Shown: positions 53,321 to 62,761 of the stretch, piece by piece
Layout: every line of letters begins with the position of its first letter
How positions within the stretch are numbered: the first letter of the stretch is position 1
Source of the DNA: Frateuria hangzhouensis
GTDB lineage: Bacteria > Pseudomonadota > Gammaproteobacteria > Xanthomonadales > Rhodanobacteraceae
DNA: 64,000 nt
NCBI RefSeq assembly: GCF_026410505.1
Contig: NZ_JAPMIU010000010.1
Coordinates: forward strand, 62,001-126,000
Reading direction: 5' to 3'
Translations under genes and position numbers: made by a program
The notes under the pieces: generated by a model
Database searches by the model: none
Told to the model about the DNA's origin: nothing
The model's input: the letters and a program-made list of their open reading frames with translations, nothing else

Positions 53321-54090
53321 TCCCTCTCCCCTCCGGGGAGAGGGCTGGGGTGAGGGGCCGGGGCTCGCGGGGATACGGGCAAAAACGTTGTCGTTCTTGC
53401 GCGGTCCTTCCGCGACCTGGCTCGCCTGCGGCGGGCTTTCGATCGCCTGTCGGCGCTCGAGTCACTTTTCTTTGCGGACCCAAAGAAAAGTAACCAGAAG
53501 AAAGGGTCTGTGGAGCGCGGGGTGGAGAAGAGCTAGGTGCCTTCCCGCCTTGCCTGGTGGGCGCCTGCTCATAGAGGAGCTGACGCCGCTTTGCCGCGGT
53601 CGCTCGGGAGGCGCGTGCTTGCTCCCTCTCCCCTCCGGGGAGAGGGCTGGGGTGAGGGGCCGGGGCTCGCGGGGATGCGGGCAAAAACGTTGTCGTTCTT
53701 GCGCGGTCCTTCCGCGACCTGGCTCGCCTGCGGCGGGCTTTCGATCGCCTGTCGGCGCTCGAGTCACTTTTCTTTGCGGACCCAAAGAAAAGTAACCAAA
53801 AGAAAGGGTCTGTGGAGCGCGGTGAGAGAGAAGAGCTAGGTGCCTTCCCGCCTTGCCTGGTGGCCGCCTGCTCATAGAGGAGCTGACGCCGCTTTGCCGC
53901 GGTCGCTCGGGAGCCGCGTGCTTGCTCCCTCTCCCCTCCGGGGAGAAGGCTGGGGTGAGGGGCCGGGGCTCGCGGGGATGCGGGCAGGAGCGTGGTCGTT
54001 CTTGCGCGGGGTTGCAGCGACTTGGCTCGCCCCCTGGTGAACGCCTGCTCGTAGAGGAGCTGCCGCCGCTTTGCCGCGGTCGCTCGGGGG
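53321..54090. repeat. Tandem array of ~302-bp composite repeats (two full, one truncated)
   Basis: Unit 1 (53321-53622, 302 bp) and unit 2 (53623-53925, 303 bp) are about 97% alike. Unit 3 (53926-54090, 165 bp) lacks ~138 bp of the middle. Each unit begins with a family-3 element (CCCTCTCCCCTCCGGGGAGA then GGGGTGAGGGGCCGGGGCTC). Full units also carry a perfect 11-bp hairpin ACTTTTCTTTG-CGGAC-CAAAGAAAAGT (53463, 53765). No coding gene is supported in the whole 53173-54158 gap. Confidence 0.9.
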
Positions 54091-54158
54091 TGAGGTTCGC
54101 CGCTTTGCGTTCTTTCCCTCGGGGAGGCAGCGGGTTTGTGGATGCTCTACGGGCCGGG

Positions 54159-54914
54159 CTACCAGTCGATTGTCGTCTGGCCGTCCGGACGCCCATTCGG
54201 ACCGAACCGGCGTTCGACGATCTGCCCGTGTCCGGCATGGTCGATGGCCACCACCGTGCTGGCGCGGGTGCCGTAGTCAGCGCCGCGCACGAATGCCGCC
54301 GACAGCCACCGCTCGCGATCGCGGCCGATACCGGTGTCGGGCAGTTCGTCGTCGAGCGCTGGCCGTTCGTCCGCCAGCGCGGCGAACAACGGCTCGAACG
54401 CTTCATCGCGTGCTTCCTCCAGCCACGCTTGCAGGCGCGTCATCAGCAGGCGCGTCTTCGGCCAGGGCGTGTTGAAGTCGGCGTTGGAAAGTCCGTGCAC
54501 GCCGGGTGTCACCGCCTGTGCGCGCGGCTCGGGCCGGTTGCCCAGGTAGTAGGCGGCGTGCGCGTCGAAGGTGAGCAGGTTGAAGGGCCGGTACTGCCCG
54601 GCCACCTGGCGCAGGGCCTGCGCGTGCGCGGTGGCATCGGCGCTGCCGCGCAGCCAGTCGGTCACCAGCAGGCCGCGCGACCGACCGCTCTGCGGCACGC
54701 GCGGGTCACGCACGTTGGTGACCACGCCGCAGCGGCCGCCCGGGCTCACGCCGATCCAGGTGCCTCCTGCCTCCAGGTCGCGGCCGGCGATCACCGGCGC
54801 ATCGTCCCAGCGCGCCAGCGGGGCGCTGGGGCGGGCGTGCGCTTCGTCGCGATTGCCGGCCAGCAGCAGCCGCCAGCGTGGATGGGTATTCCAGGCGAAG
54901 GCGATCAGGCACAT
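54159..54914 (-). CDS. NRDE family protein (TANGO2-like)
   Basis: 251 aa. The N-terminus MCLIAFAWNTHPRW, with Cys2 as possible N-terminal nucleophile after Met removal, and the defining N-R-D-E in LAGNRDEAHARP are present. GTWIGVSPGGRCGVVTNVRD and HGLSNADFNTPWPK match the family. TANGO2-type proteins have been linked to heme or lipid handling in eukaryotes; the bacterial role is unclear. The start is the first ATG. Confidence 0.9.
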   Translation of the reverse strand: MCLIAFAWNTHPRWRLLLAGNRDEAHARPSAPLARWDDAPVIAGRDLEAGGTWIGVSPGGRCGVVTNVRDPRVPQSGRSRGLLVTDWLRGSADATAHAQALRQVAGQYRPFNLLTFDAHAAYYLGNRPEPRAQAVTPGVHGLSNADFNTPWPKTRLLMTRLQAWLEEARDEAFEPLFAALADERPALDDELPDTGIGRDRERWLSAAFVRGADYGTRASTVVAIDHAGHGQIVERRFGPNGRPDGQTTIDW

Positions 54915-54977
54915 GGCGTGCAGTCCGGGGTCATGCGTACGACTTTGCCCCTTTGCGTCCGCAAAGAAAACGTCGCA

Positions 54978-57083
54978 TCAGAACACCAGGCGCAATCCCA
55001 CGGTCAGGCTGCGCCCTGGTGCCGGTTCGTAGTAGCGGCCGTTGCCGTCGTTGACGATCACCGCGCCGACCAGGCGTCGATCGAACAGATTGTCCACCCG
55101 CGCGCTCAGCCGCAGCTGCGTGGCGCCGAGCGCCAATCCGTAGCCGAGGTCGACGCCGGTGCGCAGGTAGCCCGGTGCCGCGTCGCTGTTGCGGTCGTCC
55201 ACCGGCACGGCGCCGACGCCTTCGAATTCGATCCCGCCGCGCCAGCCCAGCTCGCCGCCGCGCTCCAGCCGCAACGAGCCGTAGCGGCGCGGCACGCCGG
55301 GGATGCGCGTGCCGGCCGGAACCGGCAGGTCGGGCGCCAGGCAGGGCCGCTCGACGCAGGCCAGGAAGCGGTCGCGGAAGCGTGCGTCCAGCCAGGTCAG
55401 GCCCAGGCGCAGGCGCCAGCCCGCGCCGAGTTCGCCATCGACCGCCAGCTCCGCACCCTGACGGCGGCTGCGGCCGATATTGCGGTAAGTCGAGCGGCCG
55501 TCATGGTTGCTCGCCACCGCCAGTTCGTCGCGGCTGTCCGCGCGGAACAGCGCCAGCTCGACGCCAAGGGCCTCGCGTGGCCGCCACTTCAGGCCCAGTT
55601 CCCCGTTGCGGCTGCGTACCGGGCGCAGGTCCAGCGCCAGGCCGCTGCCGCCGTCGCGGCGGTAGCCCAGTTCGTTGAAGGTGGGTGTCTCGAAGCCCTC
55701 GCCGTAGCTGGCGTAGAGGCGCAACCGCGGATCGGGCCGGTAGTCGATGCCGGCTACCGGCGTGGTCGCGCGGTAACGCACCGCGCCACTGTCGTCCGGA
55801 TTGCCGGCGACGACATAGCGGTCGCGCGTGCGGAAGGCGACTTCGCTGTGGCGCGCGCCGAGCAGCAGCGACCAACGCTCGGCCAGGCGCCAGTACAGTT
55901 GTGCGTACTGGTCGAAGGCATGCACGCGGTCGCGCTCATCGCGGCGCAGCGCGCCGGCGACGCCCAGCATGTCGCCGACGAAATTCGCGTAACCACGCCG
56001 ATGCTGGTCCTGCGCGTCCCAGCTCGTGCCCAGCACCAGTTCCAGCGGCCGGCCGAGGGCTTGCACGCGATGCGTCCAGCGGGCGTCGACGCCGCCATAG
56101 CCGCCATCCAGGTCGATCACCCCGCCGGCGCTGAGCGGGCTTTGCTGCGCCGCTGGCGGAATCGGCAGCACCTGCATCACCGCGCGCTGCCCGGCGTATG
56201 CCATCAGGCGCACGCCGCCGTGGCCGTCGCCCCCGGCCTGCCAGATCGCGCCCAACTGCTGCTGGCGCACGCGCTTGCGGGTGTCGAAGGCGAACGCCGC
56301 GTCCACCGCCTGGCTCGGCTCGGCCCGCCACTGCGCCCGGTCGAGGCCGAGCGGGTCGCGCGCCTGCTGCGCCAGCGTGTTGAGCACCAGGGTGAGCGTG
56401 CGACCGGCGCCCAGGTCGATGCCCAGCCGCGCATTGCCCGAGGTGCGGCGCGCGCGGCTGTGCGCGCGGTAGCCGTCGCTGGTGAACCGGTTCAGCGCCA
56501 GGTTGTAGTCGAACAATCCGGCCAGCCCGCGGGCGGCCGCGCCCACGCGCCGGCTGGCGTCGGCGCCGGCGAAGGCTTCCAGCGTGCGCACCGGCACCGG
56601 CCCGCCTTCCGCGCTCCACAGCTGCACCACGCCGCCGGAGGAATTGCCGTACAGCGCCGAGAACGGCCCGCGCAGCACGTCGATGCGGTCGGCCGCCGCC
56701 AGCGCGAAATGCGACAGCTGGCCTTGCCCGTCCGGCATCGTGGCAGGAATGCCGTCGGCATAGAGCCGCACGCCGCGCACGCCGAAGCTGGCGCGCGCGC
56801 CGAAGCCGCGGATCGACAGTTGCGCGTCCTGCGCGTGGTTCTGCCGGTCGCGCACCAGCACGCCGGGCACGCCGGTCAGCGCCTCGGACAGGTTCACGCC
56901 GGGCTTGCCACTCTCGCCGGTGGCCACCGGCACGCTGGCCAGGGCGGCCGGCAGGTCGAACGGCGCGATGTCCAGCCGCAACGCCTGCACCGGTACTGGC
57001 GGCAGCTCGGTGACGGTCTGCGCCGCCAACACCAGCGGCCACCAGGCGACGGCCATCGCTCCCCACGCCCCGATCCTGCTCAT
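54978..57083 (-). CDS. TonB-dependent outer-membrane receptor
   Basis: 701 aa. Signal peptide (about 1-21, MSRIGAWGAMAVAWWPLVLA). The plug domain (about 45-165) includes VNLSEALTGVPGVLVRDRQN, QLSIRGFGARASFGVRGVRL and ADRIDVLRGPFSALYGNSSG. A 22-strand barrel ends in the aromatic C-terminus LTVGLRLVF required by BAM. The Cys pair in FLACVERPCLAP may close an extracellular loop. The substrate is unknown, and no siderophore or regulator gene is adjacent. An in-frame ATG 10 codons upstream is an alternative start. Confidence 0.9.
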   Translation of the reverse strand: MSRIGAWGAMAVAWWPLVLAAQTVTELPPVPVQALRLDIAPFDLPAALASVPVATGESGKPGVNLSEALTGVPGVLVRDRQNHAQDAQLSIRGFGARASFGVRGVRLYADGIPATMPDGQGQLSHFALAAADRIDVLRGPFSALYGNSSGGVVQLWSAEGGPVPVRTLEAFAGADASRRVGAAARGLAGLFDYNLALNRFTSDGYRAHSRARRTSGNARLGIDLGAGRTLTLVLNTLAQQARDPLGLDRAQWRAEPSQAVDAAFAFDTRKRVRQQQLGAIWQAGGDGHGGVRLMAYAGQRAVMQVLPIPPAAQQSPLSAGGVIDLDGGYGGVDARWTHRVQALGRPLELVLGTSWDAQDQHRRGYANFVGDMLGVAGALRRDERDRVHAFDQYAQLYWRLAERWSLLLGARHSEVAFRTRDRYVVAGNPDDSGAVRYRATTPVAGIDYRPDPRLRLYASYGEGFETPTFNELGYRRDGGSGLALDLRPVRSRNGELGLKWRPREALGVELALFRADSRDELAVASNHDGRSTYRNIGRSRRQGAELAVDGELGAGWRLRLGLTWLDARFRDRFLACVERPCLAPDLPVPAGTRIPGVPRRYGSLRLERGGELGWRGGIEFEGVGAVPVDDRNSDAAPGYLRTGVDLGYGLALGATQLRLSARVDNLFDRRLVGAVIVNDGNGRYYEPAPGRSLTVGLRLVF

Positions 57084-57152
57084 CGCATCGCCTGTCCACC
57101 ATCGACTTGCCATGGTAGCGGCCGGCCGTGCAGAGGCCGTCGCGAGAGCGCG

Positions 57153-57232
57153 CGTAGGGTGGGCTTCAGCCCACCGTTTTTCCGGGACATCGGGACCGTG
57201 GGGGCTGAAGCCCACCCTACGCCCACCCTACG
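57153..57232. repeat. REP pair, family 1, with extra partial copy
   Basis: Head-to-head copies at 57153-57175 and about 57198-57221, then a second CCCACCCTACG (57222-57232), a small tandem duplication. It lies between divergent TonB receptor and envC genes, so it sits in a promoter region rather than at gene ends. Confidence 0.88.
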
Positions 57233-57248
57233 ACGCGCCCGCTTCGGG

Positions 57249-57254
57249 GATAAT
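57249..57254 (+). promoter_or_regulatory. Candidate -10 of envC, near-leaderless geometry
   Basis: GATAAT ends 7 nt before the ATG. The only G-rich stretch (GGGGA) is too close to the hexamer to be a Shine-Dalgarno sequence. Confidence 0.4.
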
Positions 57255-57261
57255 CGGACCC

Positions 57262-58431
57262 ATGCGTCGCCCTACTCTTCGTGTCTTCGTCGCCCTGCTC
57301 CTGCTCGCGCTGGCCGTCGCGGTGCCCGTCAGCGCGCAGGACAGCGCCCGCCAGCAGGCCCAGGCCCGACGTGAGCTGGCCGAGCTGCGCAGCAAGATGC
57401 AGGCGCTGGCGCGCGAGCAGGCGCAGACCGCCGCCCGGCGCGACAGCGCCAACGCCAAGCTGGCGCGCCAGGCCGAGGCGCTGGCCGCGGCCGCCCGCGC
57501 CCTGCGCGAGGCCGACGCCGCGCTGGCCGCCAAGCAGCAGCAACTGGAACAACTGCAACAGCAGCGCGCCGAACTCGACCAGCGGCTGGCCGGCCAGCGC
57601 GCCGCCATCGCCGATCTGCTGCGCGCGACCTACACGCTCGGCCGCGGCACCGACCTGCGCCTGTTGCTGGGCGACCAGGACCTGGCGCAGATCGCGCGTG
57701 CGCTGGCCTATTCGAAGTATTTTCAGCAGGACCGCGCCGCGCGCGTGGCCCGGCTGATGGACGAGCTGAGCCGCCTGCAGCAGCTGGAAGCGCAGATCAC
57801 CGCCGAGCAGCAGGCCCTGGCCGCCACCCGCGCCGAACGCGCCGACAAGGCCGAGGCGCTGGCCGCGCAGCGCGCGGCGCAGCAGAAGCTGGTCGCGCAA
57901 GCCAATGCCAGGTACAAGGACGAGAGCCAGCGCCTGGCGGCGATGAAGCAGAACGCGAGCTCGCTCGACCACCTGGTGGACAAGCTGCAGCGCGCCATCG
58001 ACGAAGCCGCGCGTGAAGCCGCCCGCAGCGACCGCACCAGCCCTGCCGCGCCCAGCCGTACCGGCGGCAAGGCCGACATCCGCGGCAACCTGCCCTGGCC
58101 GGCCGATGGCGCCGTGGTCAACTACGGCAACGGTGTGCTGATCAAGGCCACCGCCGGCAGCGAAGTGCACGCGGTGGCGCGCGGCCGGGTGGTCTACGCC
58201 GCTTTCCTGCGTGGCTACGGCCTGCTGGTGATCCTCAACCACGGCGACGGCTGGCTGAGCATGTACGGCAACAACGAAACCCTGCTGCACAGCGTCGGCG
58301 ACCAGGTCGAAGCCGGTCAGCCGCTGGGCACCGCCAGCCCGACCACCGGCGTCAACACCGGCGTGTACTTCGAACTGCGCCACAAGAACAAGCCGGTCGA
58401 CCCGCGCAGCTGGCTGGCCAAGCGGCGTTGA
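57262..58431 (+). CDS. envC: Murein hydrolase activator EnvC-like protein
   Basis: 389 aa. Signal peptide (about 1-25, ending VSAQ), then a long coiled coil (about 30-245), then a LytM/M23 domain (about 275-385; GNGVLIKATAGSEVHAVARG, LNHGDGWLSMYGNNETLLHS, ELRHKNKPVDPRSWL). The zinc ligands of active M23 peptidases are not all present, as in EnvC, which activates amidases at the septum without cleaving itself. The ctpA-like gene follows by 104 nt, as in many gammaproteobacteria. Confidence 0.92.
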   Translation: MRRPTLRVFVALLLLALAVAVPVSAQDSARQQAQARRELAELRSKMQALAREQAQTAARRDSANAKLARQAEALAAAARALREADAALAAKQQQLEQLQQQRAELDQRLAGQRAAIADLLRATYTLGRGTDLRLLLGDQDLAQIARALAYSKYFQQDRAARVARLMDELSRLQQLEAQITAEQQALAATRAERADKAEALAAQRAAQQKLVAQANARYKDESQRLAAMKQNASSLDHLVDKLQRAIDEAAREAARSDRTSPAAPSRTGGKADIRGNLPWPADGAVVNYGNGVLIKATAGSEVHAVARGRVVYAAFLRGYGLLVILNHGDGWLSMYGNNETLLHSVGDQVEAGQPLGTASPTTGVNTGVYFELRHKNKPVDPRSWLAKRR

Positions 58432-58535
58432 CGGGCCACCCGCCGGCCCGCACGCTAGTGTGGCGTCGCACGTCACTATTGGAACGACCGCACACGCACG
58501 CGGTCGAAACCCGACGGATACCCAGGAGTCTTCGC

Positions 58536-59879
58536 ATGCACCCGATCCCCCGCGCCCTGGCCTGCGCCGTCACCGCTGCGCTGGCGCTCGCACCGCTGCA
58601 TGCGCAGGACGCCCCGGCCGCTGCCGCGAGCACCGCGGCGCCGGCCAAACCGGCCAGCGCACCCGAACCGGTCGACCTGGACGACGTGCGCAATTTCAGC
58701 CGGGTGTACGAGGTGATCCGCCAGGCGTACGTCGAGCCGGTCGACAACAAGACCCTGATGAAGGCGGCCATCAGCGGCATGCTGGCAGGGCTCGATCCGC
58801 ACAGCGAATACCTGGACAAGCGCGGCCTGCAGCAACTGTCCGAAGACACCACCGGCCAGTACAGCGGCCTGGGCATCGAGGTGCTGGAGGTGGACGGCGC
58901 GCTGCGCATCATCGCGCCCATCGACGACACGCCCGCCGCGCGCGCCGGCATCAAGCCGGGCGACACCATCGTCGGGATCAACGGCAAGCTGGTCGACCCG
59001 GAGAACATGGACGACATGTTCAAGCAGCTGCGCGGCGAGCCGGGCAGCAAGGTCACGCTCTCCATCCTGCACGAGAAGAGCGACCGACCGGTGGACATGC
59101 ACCTGGTGCGCGAGCGGATCTCGGTGACCAGCGTGAAGCTGCGCGAACTGCAACCCGGCTACGCCTACATCCGCATCAGCCAGTTCCAGGAAGACACCGC
59201 CGGCGACCTGGAAAGCAAGTTCGCCGACTACGTGGCCAAACATGGTCAGCCCAAGGGAGCGGTGCTGGACCTGCGTTCCAATCCCGGCGGCCTGCTTACC
59301 TCGGCGGTGGCGGTCAGCGACGATTTCCTCGATGCCGGCGGCATCGTCAGCACGCGCGGCCGGCTGGCCGACGCCAACCTCAAGTTCGATGCGCACCCGG
59401 GCGATCTGCTGCAGGGTGTACCCATGGTGCTGCTGGCCGACAAAGGCACCGCCTCGGCGGCCGAGATCGTCGCCGGCGCGCTCAAGGACAACCACCGCGC
59501 GCTGATCGTGGGCCGACGCACGTTCGGCAAGGGCGTGGTACAGACTGTACTGCCGCTGGATGCCGACCATGCGGTCAAGCTGACCACCGCCCGCTACTAC
59601 ACGCCCGACGGCACCTCGATCCAGGCCGAAGGCATCCGCCCCGACATCGCCCTGGCCGAGCTCACCGTCAACCCGGCCGACAACCAGCCGGTGCTGATCG
59701 ACTCGGAGGCCGACCTCAAGCACCACCTGGCGAACGAACACGCCGCCGCGGACGAAGACATCGACAACGACGGCAGCGCGGAGAACGCCAAACTGGCCAC
59801 CCAGGACTACGCCCTGGCGCAGGCGTTGAACATCCTCAAGGGCCTGGCGCTGGGGCACCGGGTGGGCGCGGCGCAGTAA
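58536..59879 (+). CDS. Carboxyl-terminal processing peptidase (S41, CtpA-like)
   Basis: 447 aa. Signal peptide (about 1-23), Ala/Pro linker, N-terminal helical part (RVYEVIRQAYVEPVDNKTLM), a PDZ domain (about 108-190; GLGIEVLEVDGALRIIAP) and the S41 protease core. The catalytic Ser307 is in KGTASAAEIVAGAL and Lys332 in TFGKGVVQT, 25 residues apart as in Prc. It probably degrades or trims cell-wall or envelope proteins. AGGAG lies 10 nt before the ATG. Likely co-regulated with envC. Confidence 0.93.
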   Translation: MHPIPRALACAVTAALALAPLHAQDAPAAAASTAAPAKPASAPEPVDLDDVRNFSRVYEVIRQAYVEPVDNKTLMKAAISGMLAGLDPHSEYLDKRGLQQLSEDTTGQYSGLGIEVLEVDGALRIIAPIDDTPAARAGIKPGDTIVGINGKLVDPENMDDMFKQLRGEPGSKVTLSILHEKSDRPVDMHLVRERISVTSVKLRELQPGYAYIRISQFQEDTAGDLESKFADYVAKHGQPKGAVLDLRSNPGGLLTSAVAVSDDFLDAGGIVSTRGRLADANLKFDAHPGDLLQGVPMVLLADKGTASAAEIVAGALKDNHRALIVGRRTFGKGVVQTVLPLDADHAVKLTTARYYTPDGTSIQAEGIRPDIALAELTVNPADNQPVLIDSEADLKHHLANEHAAADEDIDNDGSAENAKLATQDYALAQALNILKGLALGHRVGAAQ

Positions 59880-59949
59880 CGCGTCATTGAGGCCGTGCCG
59901 CGGCGAGGCAAACCGGGCCGATCCCGTTCCCACGCCCAGGCCACGTGGT

Positions 59950-60024
59950 TGTAGAGCCCACTTGTGGGCGATGCTCTTGCTCCGGTATCGGCCAAGGGCA
60001 TCGCCCACAGGTGGGCTCCTACAG
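59950..60024. repeat. Family-2 palindrome pair
   Basis: TGTAGAGCCCACTTGTGGGC-GATGC and GCATCGCCCACAGGTGGGCT-CCTACAG, spacer ~25 nt, between convergent ctpA-like and rhlB genes. Confidence 0.88.
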
Positions 60025-60080
60025 GGCATCCGCGATGACGCGTTTCCCGGTAAGGCGCGATGAATCCGGTTAGGGCCCGT

Positions 60081-60136
60081 CGCGAACCCGGGCCCCTCAC
60101 CTGCCCCGCGGGGCACCTTCTCCCGGAAGGGAGAAG
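60081..60136. repeat. Family-3 repeat adjoining rhlB end
   Basis: CGCGAACCCGGGCCCCTCAC then CACCTTCTCCCGGAAGGGAG; ends about 10 nt from the rhlB stop and may provide its terminator. Confidence 0.75.
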
Positions 60137-60145
60137 AATCCTTGA

Positions 60146-61852
60146 TCAGTGGCCGGTGAACAGGCGCGTCAGGCGGCGGAAGAAGCCGGGCTTCTTGCCG
60201 GCCGATTCCGCCGCGGACTGCACCGCTACCTGGCGCGACGGCCGCGACGGACCGGCGGCGCGCTCGCGCGGCGGCTTGCGTTCGCCGTGCGGCGCGCGGT
60301 TTTCCACCGCAGCCTGCGCCTGCGGCGCGGCGTTTTCACCGCCCTCGCGACGACGACCACGGCCACCACGGCGGCGGCGCCGCTTGCGCGCACCTTCGCC
60401 AGCCTCGGGCGCCGGCGCGTCGGCCGGTACGACCGCCGCGGCATCGGCCACGGCCGTCTGTGGCTCGGTCGCGGCCACCGCCTCGCCTTCCGTGCGGGGC
60501 GGTCGCGGTGCGCGTGGCGGGCGATCCGTGCGCGGACCGCGCTCGCCGTCGCGGCCACGGCGCGAGCCGCTGCGCGGCGCCTTGCGCTCGTCCCCGCGCG
60601 GCTCGACCTTGTCGCCGAACTGCTCGCTATCGGCCGCCGCCTGCGCGACGAACTGCGGGTCGACCTCACGCGCCTTGGGCATGATCAGCATGTCCGGCTC
60701 GACCGTCGCCACCGGGATCTTCTGCCCGATATAGGTTTCGATGTCCGGCAGGCTCATCGCATACAGGTCGCAGGCGAAGCTGACCGCATCGCCCTCGGCA
60801 CCCAGGCGTGCGGTGCGGCCGATGCGGTGCACGTAATCCTCGGCATCCTGCGGCAGGTCGTAGTTGAAGACGTGGCTGACCGCCGGGATGTGCAGGCCGC
60901 GCGCGGCGACGTCGGTGCACACCAGCATGTCGAGCTGGCCCTCCTGGAAGCGCTGCAGCAGCTTCTGGCGCTTCAGCTGCGGCACGTCGCCGGACAGCGC
61001 GCCGACGCGATAGCCCTGGCGCTTGACCCGATCGGTGATGCGCTCGGCGGCGGCCTTGGTGTTGACGAAGACGATGCTGCGACTGGGCTTTTCACGCTCC
61101 AGCAGGTTGAGCAGCAGCGGCATCTTCTCTTCCTTGGCCGGGAAGTAGACCACCTGGCGCACCTTGTCGGCAGTGACGTTGTCGGTCTCCACCACCAGCT
61201 TCTCGGCCTCGTGCATGTGCTCGTAGGCCAGCTCCAGCACGCGGTGGCTGAGCGTGGCCGAATACAGCAGCACCTGGCGCTGCTCGCGCGCCGGCAGGCG
61301 GCGGAAGATGAAGCGCACGTCCTTGATGAAGCCGAGGTCGAACATGCGGTCGGCCTCGTCGATCACCATCACCTCGACGCCGTTCAAGCCGAACACCTGC
61401 TGCTTGTAGTAATCAAGCAGGCGGCCGGGGGTGGCGATGATGATGTCGCAGCCATCCTTGAGCTGCTGGCGCTGCTTGTCGTAGTCGACGCCGCCGTAGA
61501 TCAGCGCGGTCTTCAGGCCGGTGTGGCGGCCGATGCTGCGCGCGTCCTTGTCGATCTGGATCGCCAGTTCGCGGGTCGGCGCGATGATCAGCGCGCGCGG
61601 GTCGGAATCCTTGCGTTCGGCCACCGCCGGCTGGGTCAGCAGGCGGTTCATCAGCGAGACCAGGAAGGCGCAGGTCTTGCCGGTGCCGGTCTGCGCCTGG
61701 CCGGCGACGTCGCGGCCGGTCAGCGCCACGGGCAGGGTCAGTGCCTGGATCGGCGTGCAACGGGTGAAGCCGGCATCGGCAAGACCCTGTTGCAGCAGCG
61801 GATGAAGGTCGAAGTTGGTGAAGAAGGTGTCGGTCAGTACGGTTTCGGACAT
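60146..61852 (-). CDS. rhlB: DEAD-box ATP-dependent RNA helicase RhlB
   Basis: 568 aa. Q motif [13 protein letters not shown], Walker A AQTGTGKT (K59), DEAD in [16 protein letters not shown] in LYSATLS and [10 protein letters not shown]. The C-terminal ~170 residues are a long Arg/Pro/Ala-rich low-complexity tail ([17 protein letters not shown]), much longer than in E. coli RhlB (421 aa), as in xanthomonads; it may bind RNA or RNase E. It diverges from trxA-rho, the conserved order. Confidence 0.93.
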   Translation of the reverse strand: MSETVLTDTFFTNFDLHPLLQQGLADAGFTRCTPIQALTLPVALTGRDVAGQAQTGTGKTCAFLVSLMNRLLTQPAVAERKDSDPRALIIAPTRELAIQIDKDARSIGRHTGLKTALIYGGVDYDKQRQQLKDGCDIIIATPGRLLDYYKQQVFGLNGVEVMVIDEADRMFDLGFIKDVRFIFRRLPAREQRQVLLYSATLSHRVLELAYEHMHEAEKLVVETDNVTADKVRQVVYFPAKEEKMPLLLNLLEREKPSRSIVFVNTKAAAERITDRVKRQGYRVGALSGDVPQLKRQKLLQRFQEGQLDMLVCTDVAARGLHIPAVSHVFNYDLPQDAEDYVHRIGRTARLGAEGDAVSFACDLYAMSLPDIETYIGQKIPVATVEPDMLIMPKAREVDPQFVAQAAADSEQFGDKVEPRGDERKAPRSGSRRGRDGERGPRTDRPPRAPRPPRTEGEAVAATEPQTAVADAAAVVPADAPAPEAGEGARKRRRRRGGRGRRREGGENAAPQAQAAVENRAPHGERKPPRERAAGPSRPSRQVAVQSAAESAGKKPGFFRRLTRLFTGH

Positions 61853-61988
61853 GGGTCACTGGATGGGATGCGGGCGGCCGCAACGCGGGCCCGGCTCCGC
61901 TGCCGGAAGGCGCGGAACGGTTGAGGATTGCGGGGGCGGCTGGCCGGGCGTGCGTCTTGCGCGCGCACCGCCGCTCATCTCCGCCGGT

Positions 61989-62072
61989 GGAGGGTTCGGA
62001 CCGACGGTTCCGCTGGCATAGGCGAGAAGGCTGGCAGGTGCGGCCCTCTCGCCTATGACAACGGAACCCTCC
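61989..62072. promoter_or_regulatory. Large nested inverted repeat between rhlB and trxA
   Basis: An outer 9-bp stem GGAGGGTTC/GAACCCTCC (61989-61997/62064-62072) encloses an inner perfect 11-bp stem CATAGGCGAGA/TCTCGCCTATG (62017-62027/62047-62057) with a 19-nt loop. It is unlike the repeat families in the window. It could be an operator or a leader-RNA structure of rhlB or trxA. The rest of the 410-nt gap (61853-62262) holds a direct repeat CTTGAATCGCTTGAATCGC at 62082-62100 and no gene. Confidence 0.65.
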
Positions 62073-62262
62073 GTCGCCACCCTTGAATCGCTTGAATCGC
62101 GACCCGAGTTACGCTGGAATGGAGGCCTGCCGCAAAGGCAAATCCCCGCAGTCTTCCGGTTGGACCCCGCGCAACATGGGCGCCCAAGTGTAGCCGATGC
62201 GCGTGGCCGATGCCGGCCACGCGATGCCGACCCTCTTTTCCACGCAACCCACGGAGATCCTG

Positions 62263-62589
62263 GTGAGCGACCTGATTACCCACGTCAACGACGATGCCTT
62301 CCAGAAGGAAGTGCTCGAGTCCGACACCCCCGTGCTGCTCGACTTCTGGGCCGAATGGTGCGGCCCCTGCAAGGCCATCGCGCCGATGCTCGACGAGCTG
62401 GCCAGGCAGTACGAAGGCAAGCTGCGTGTCGTCAAGCTGAACATCGACGAAAACCAGAAGACCCCCCGCACCTATGGCGTGCGCGGCATTCCCACCCTGA
62501 TGGTGTTCAAGCACGGCAAGGTCGAGGCGACCCAGATCGGCGCCGTCAGCAAGGGCCAGCTTGGCCAGATGATCGACAAGGCGATCTGA
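62263..62589 (+). CDS. trxA: Thioredoxin 1
   Basis: 108 aa from a GTG. Active site WCGPC (C33/C36) in [16 protein letters not shown], cis-Pro in [13 protein letters not shown]. It reduces protein disulfides and serves ribonucleotide reductase. GGAG lies 8 nt upstream. An upstream in-frame ATG would add 22 unusual residues and is rejected because the family starts at this GTG. Confidence 0.96.
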   Translation: MSDLITHVNDDAFQKEVLESDTPVLLDFWAEWCGPCKAIAPMLDELARQYEGKLRVVKLNIDENQKTPRTYGVRGIPTLMVFKHGKVEATQIGAVSKGQLGQMIDKAI

Positions 62590-62599
62590 CTCGCCGTTC

Positions 62600-62632
62600 C
62601 CGCCGCGCGCGCTTTACGGCGCCGCGCGGCGG
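62600..62632. terminator. GC-only inverted repeat between trxA and rho
   Basis: Perfect 10-bp stem CCGCCGCGCG/CGCGCGGCGG (62600-62609/62623-62632) with a 13-nt loop. No T-run follows, so it is not a classic intrinsic terminator. It overlaps the candidate rho -35 (62613-62618), so it may link the end of trxA transcription with rho expression. Confidence 0.5.
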
Positions 62633-62642
62633 ATGCTAGATT
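62613..62642 (+). promoter_or_regulatory. Candidate rho promoter
   Basis: TTTACG (62613-62618), 18-nt spacer, TAGATT (62637-62642), ~120 nt before the rho GTG. The leader that follows is C-rich and G-poor in places (CCTGCCCCTCCCGCGCGC; CGCCTTCCCTCCTGCCTGAT), as expected for Rho autoregulation by attenuation. Confidence 0.45.
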
Positions 62643-62761
62643 CGCTCAACGACCGTCGGGGCGGTCTGCCTGCCCCTCCCGCGCGCACCGCGCGACGCTC
62701 GCCTTCCCTCCTGCCTGATCCACCTGCGGCCTGTCCCAACGGCGCCCCACGAGGTTTGCCC

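Noticed and set aside
53321-54090. Possible insertion sequences in tandem
   Set aside because: No transposase gene and no target-site duplication; the unit is non-coding.
53462-54406. 314-codon frame across the tandem array reading SPEGRGSKH..LLVTFLWVRKEK repeatedly
   Set aside because: It is translation of the 302-bp repeat plus the antisense/offset part of the NRDE gene. Such peptides are commonly mis-annotated as hypothetical proteins.
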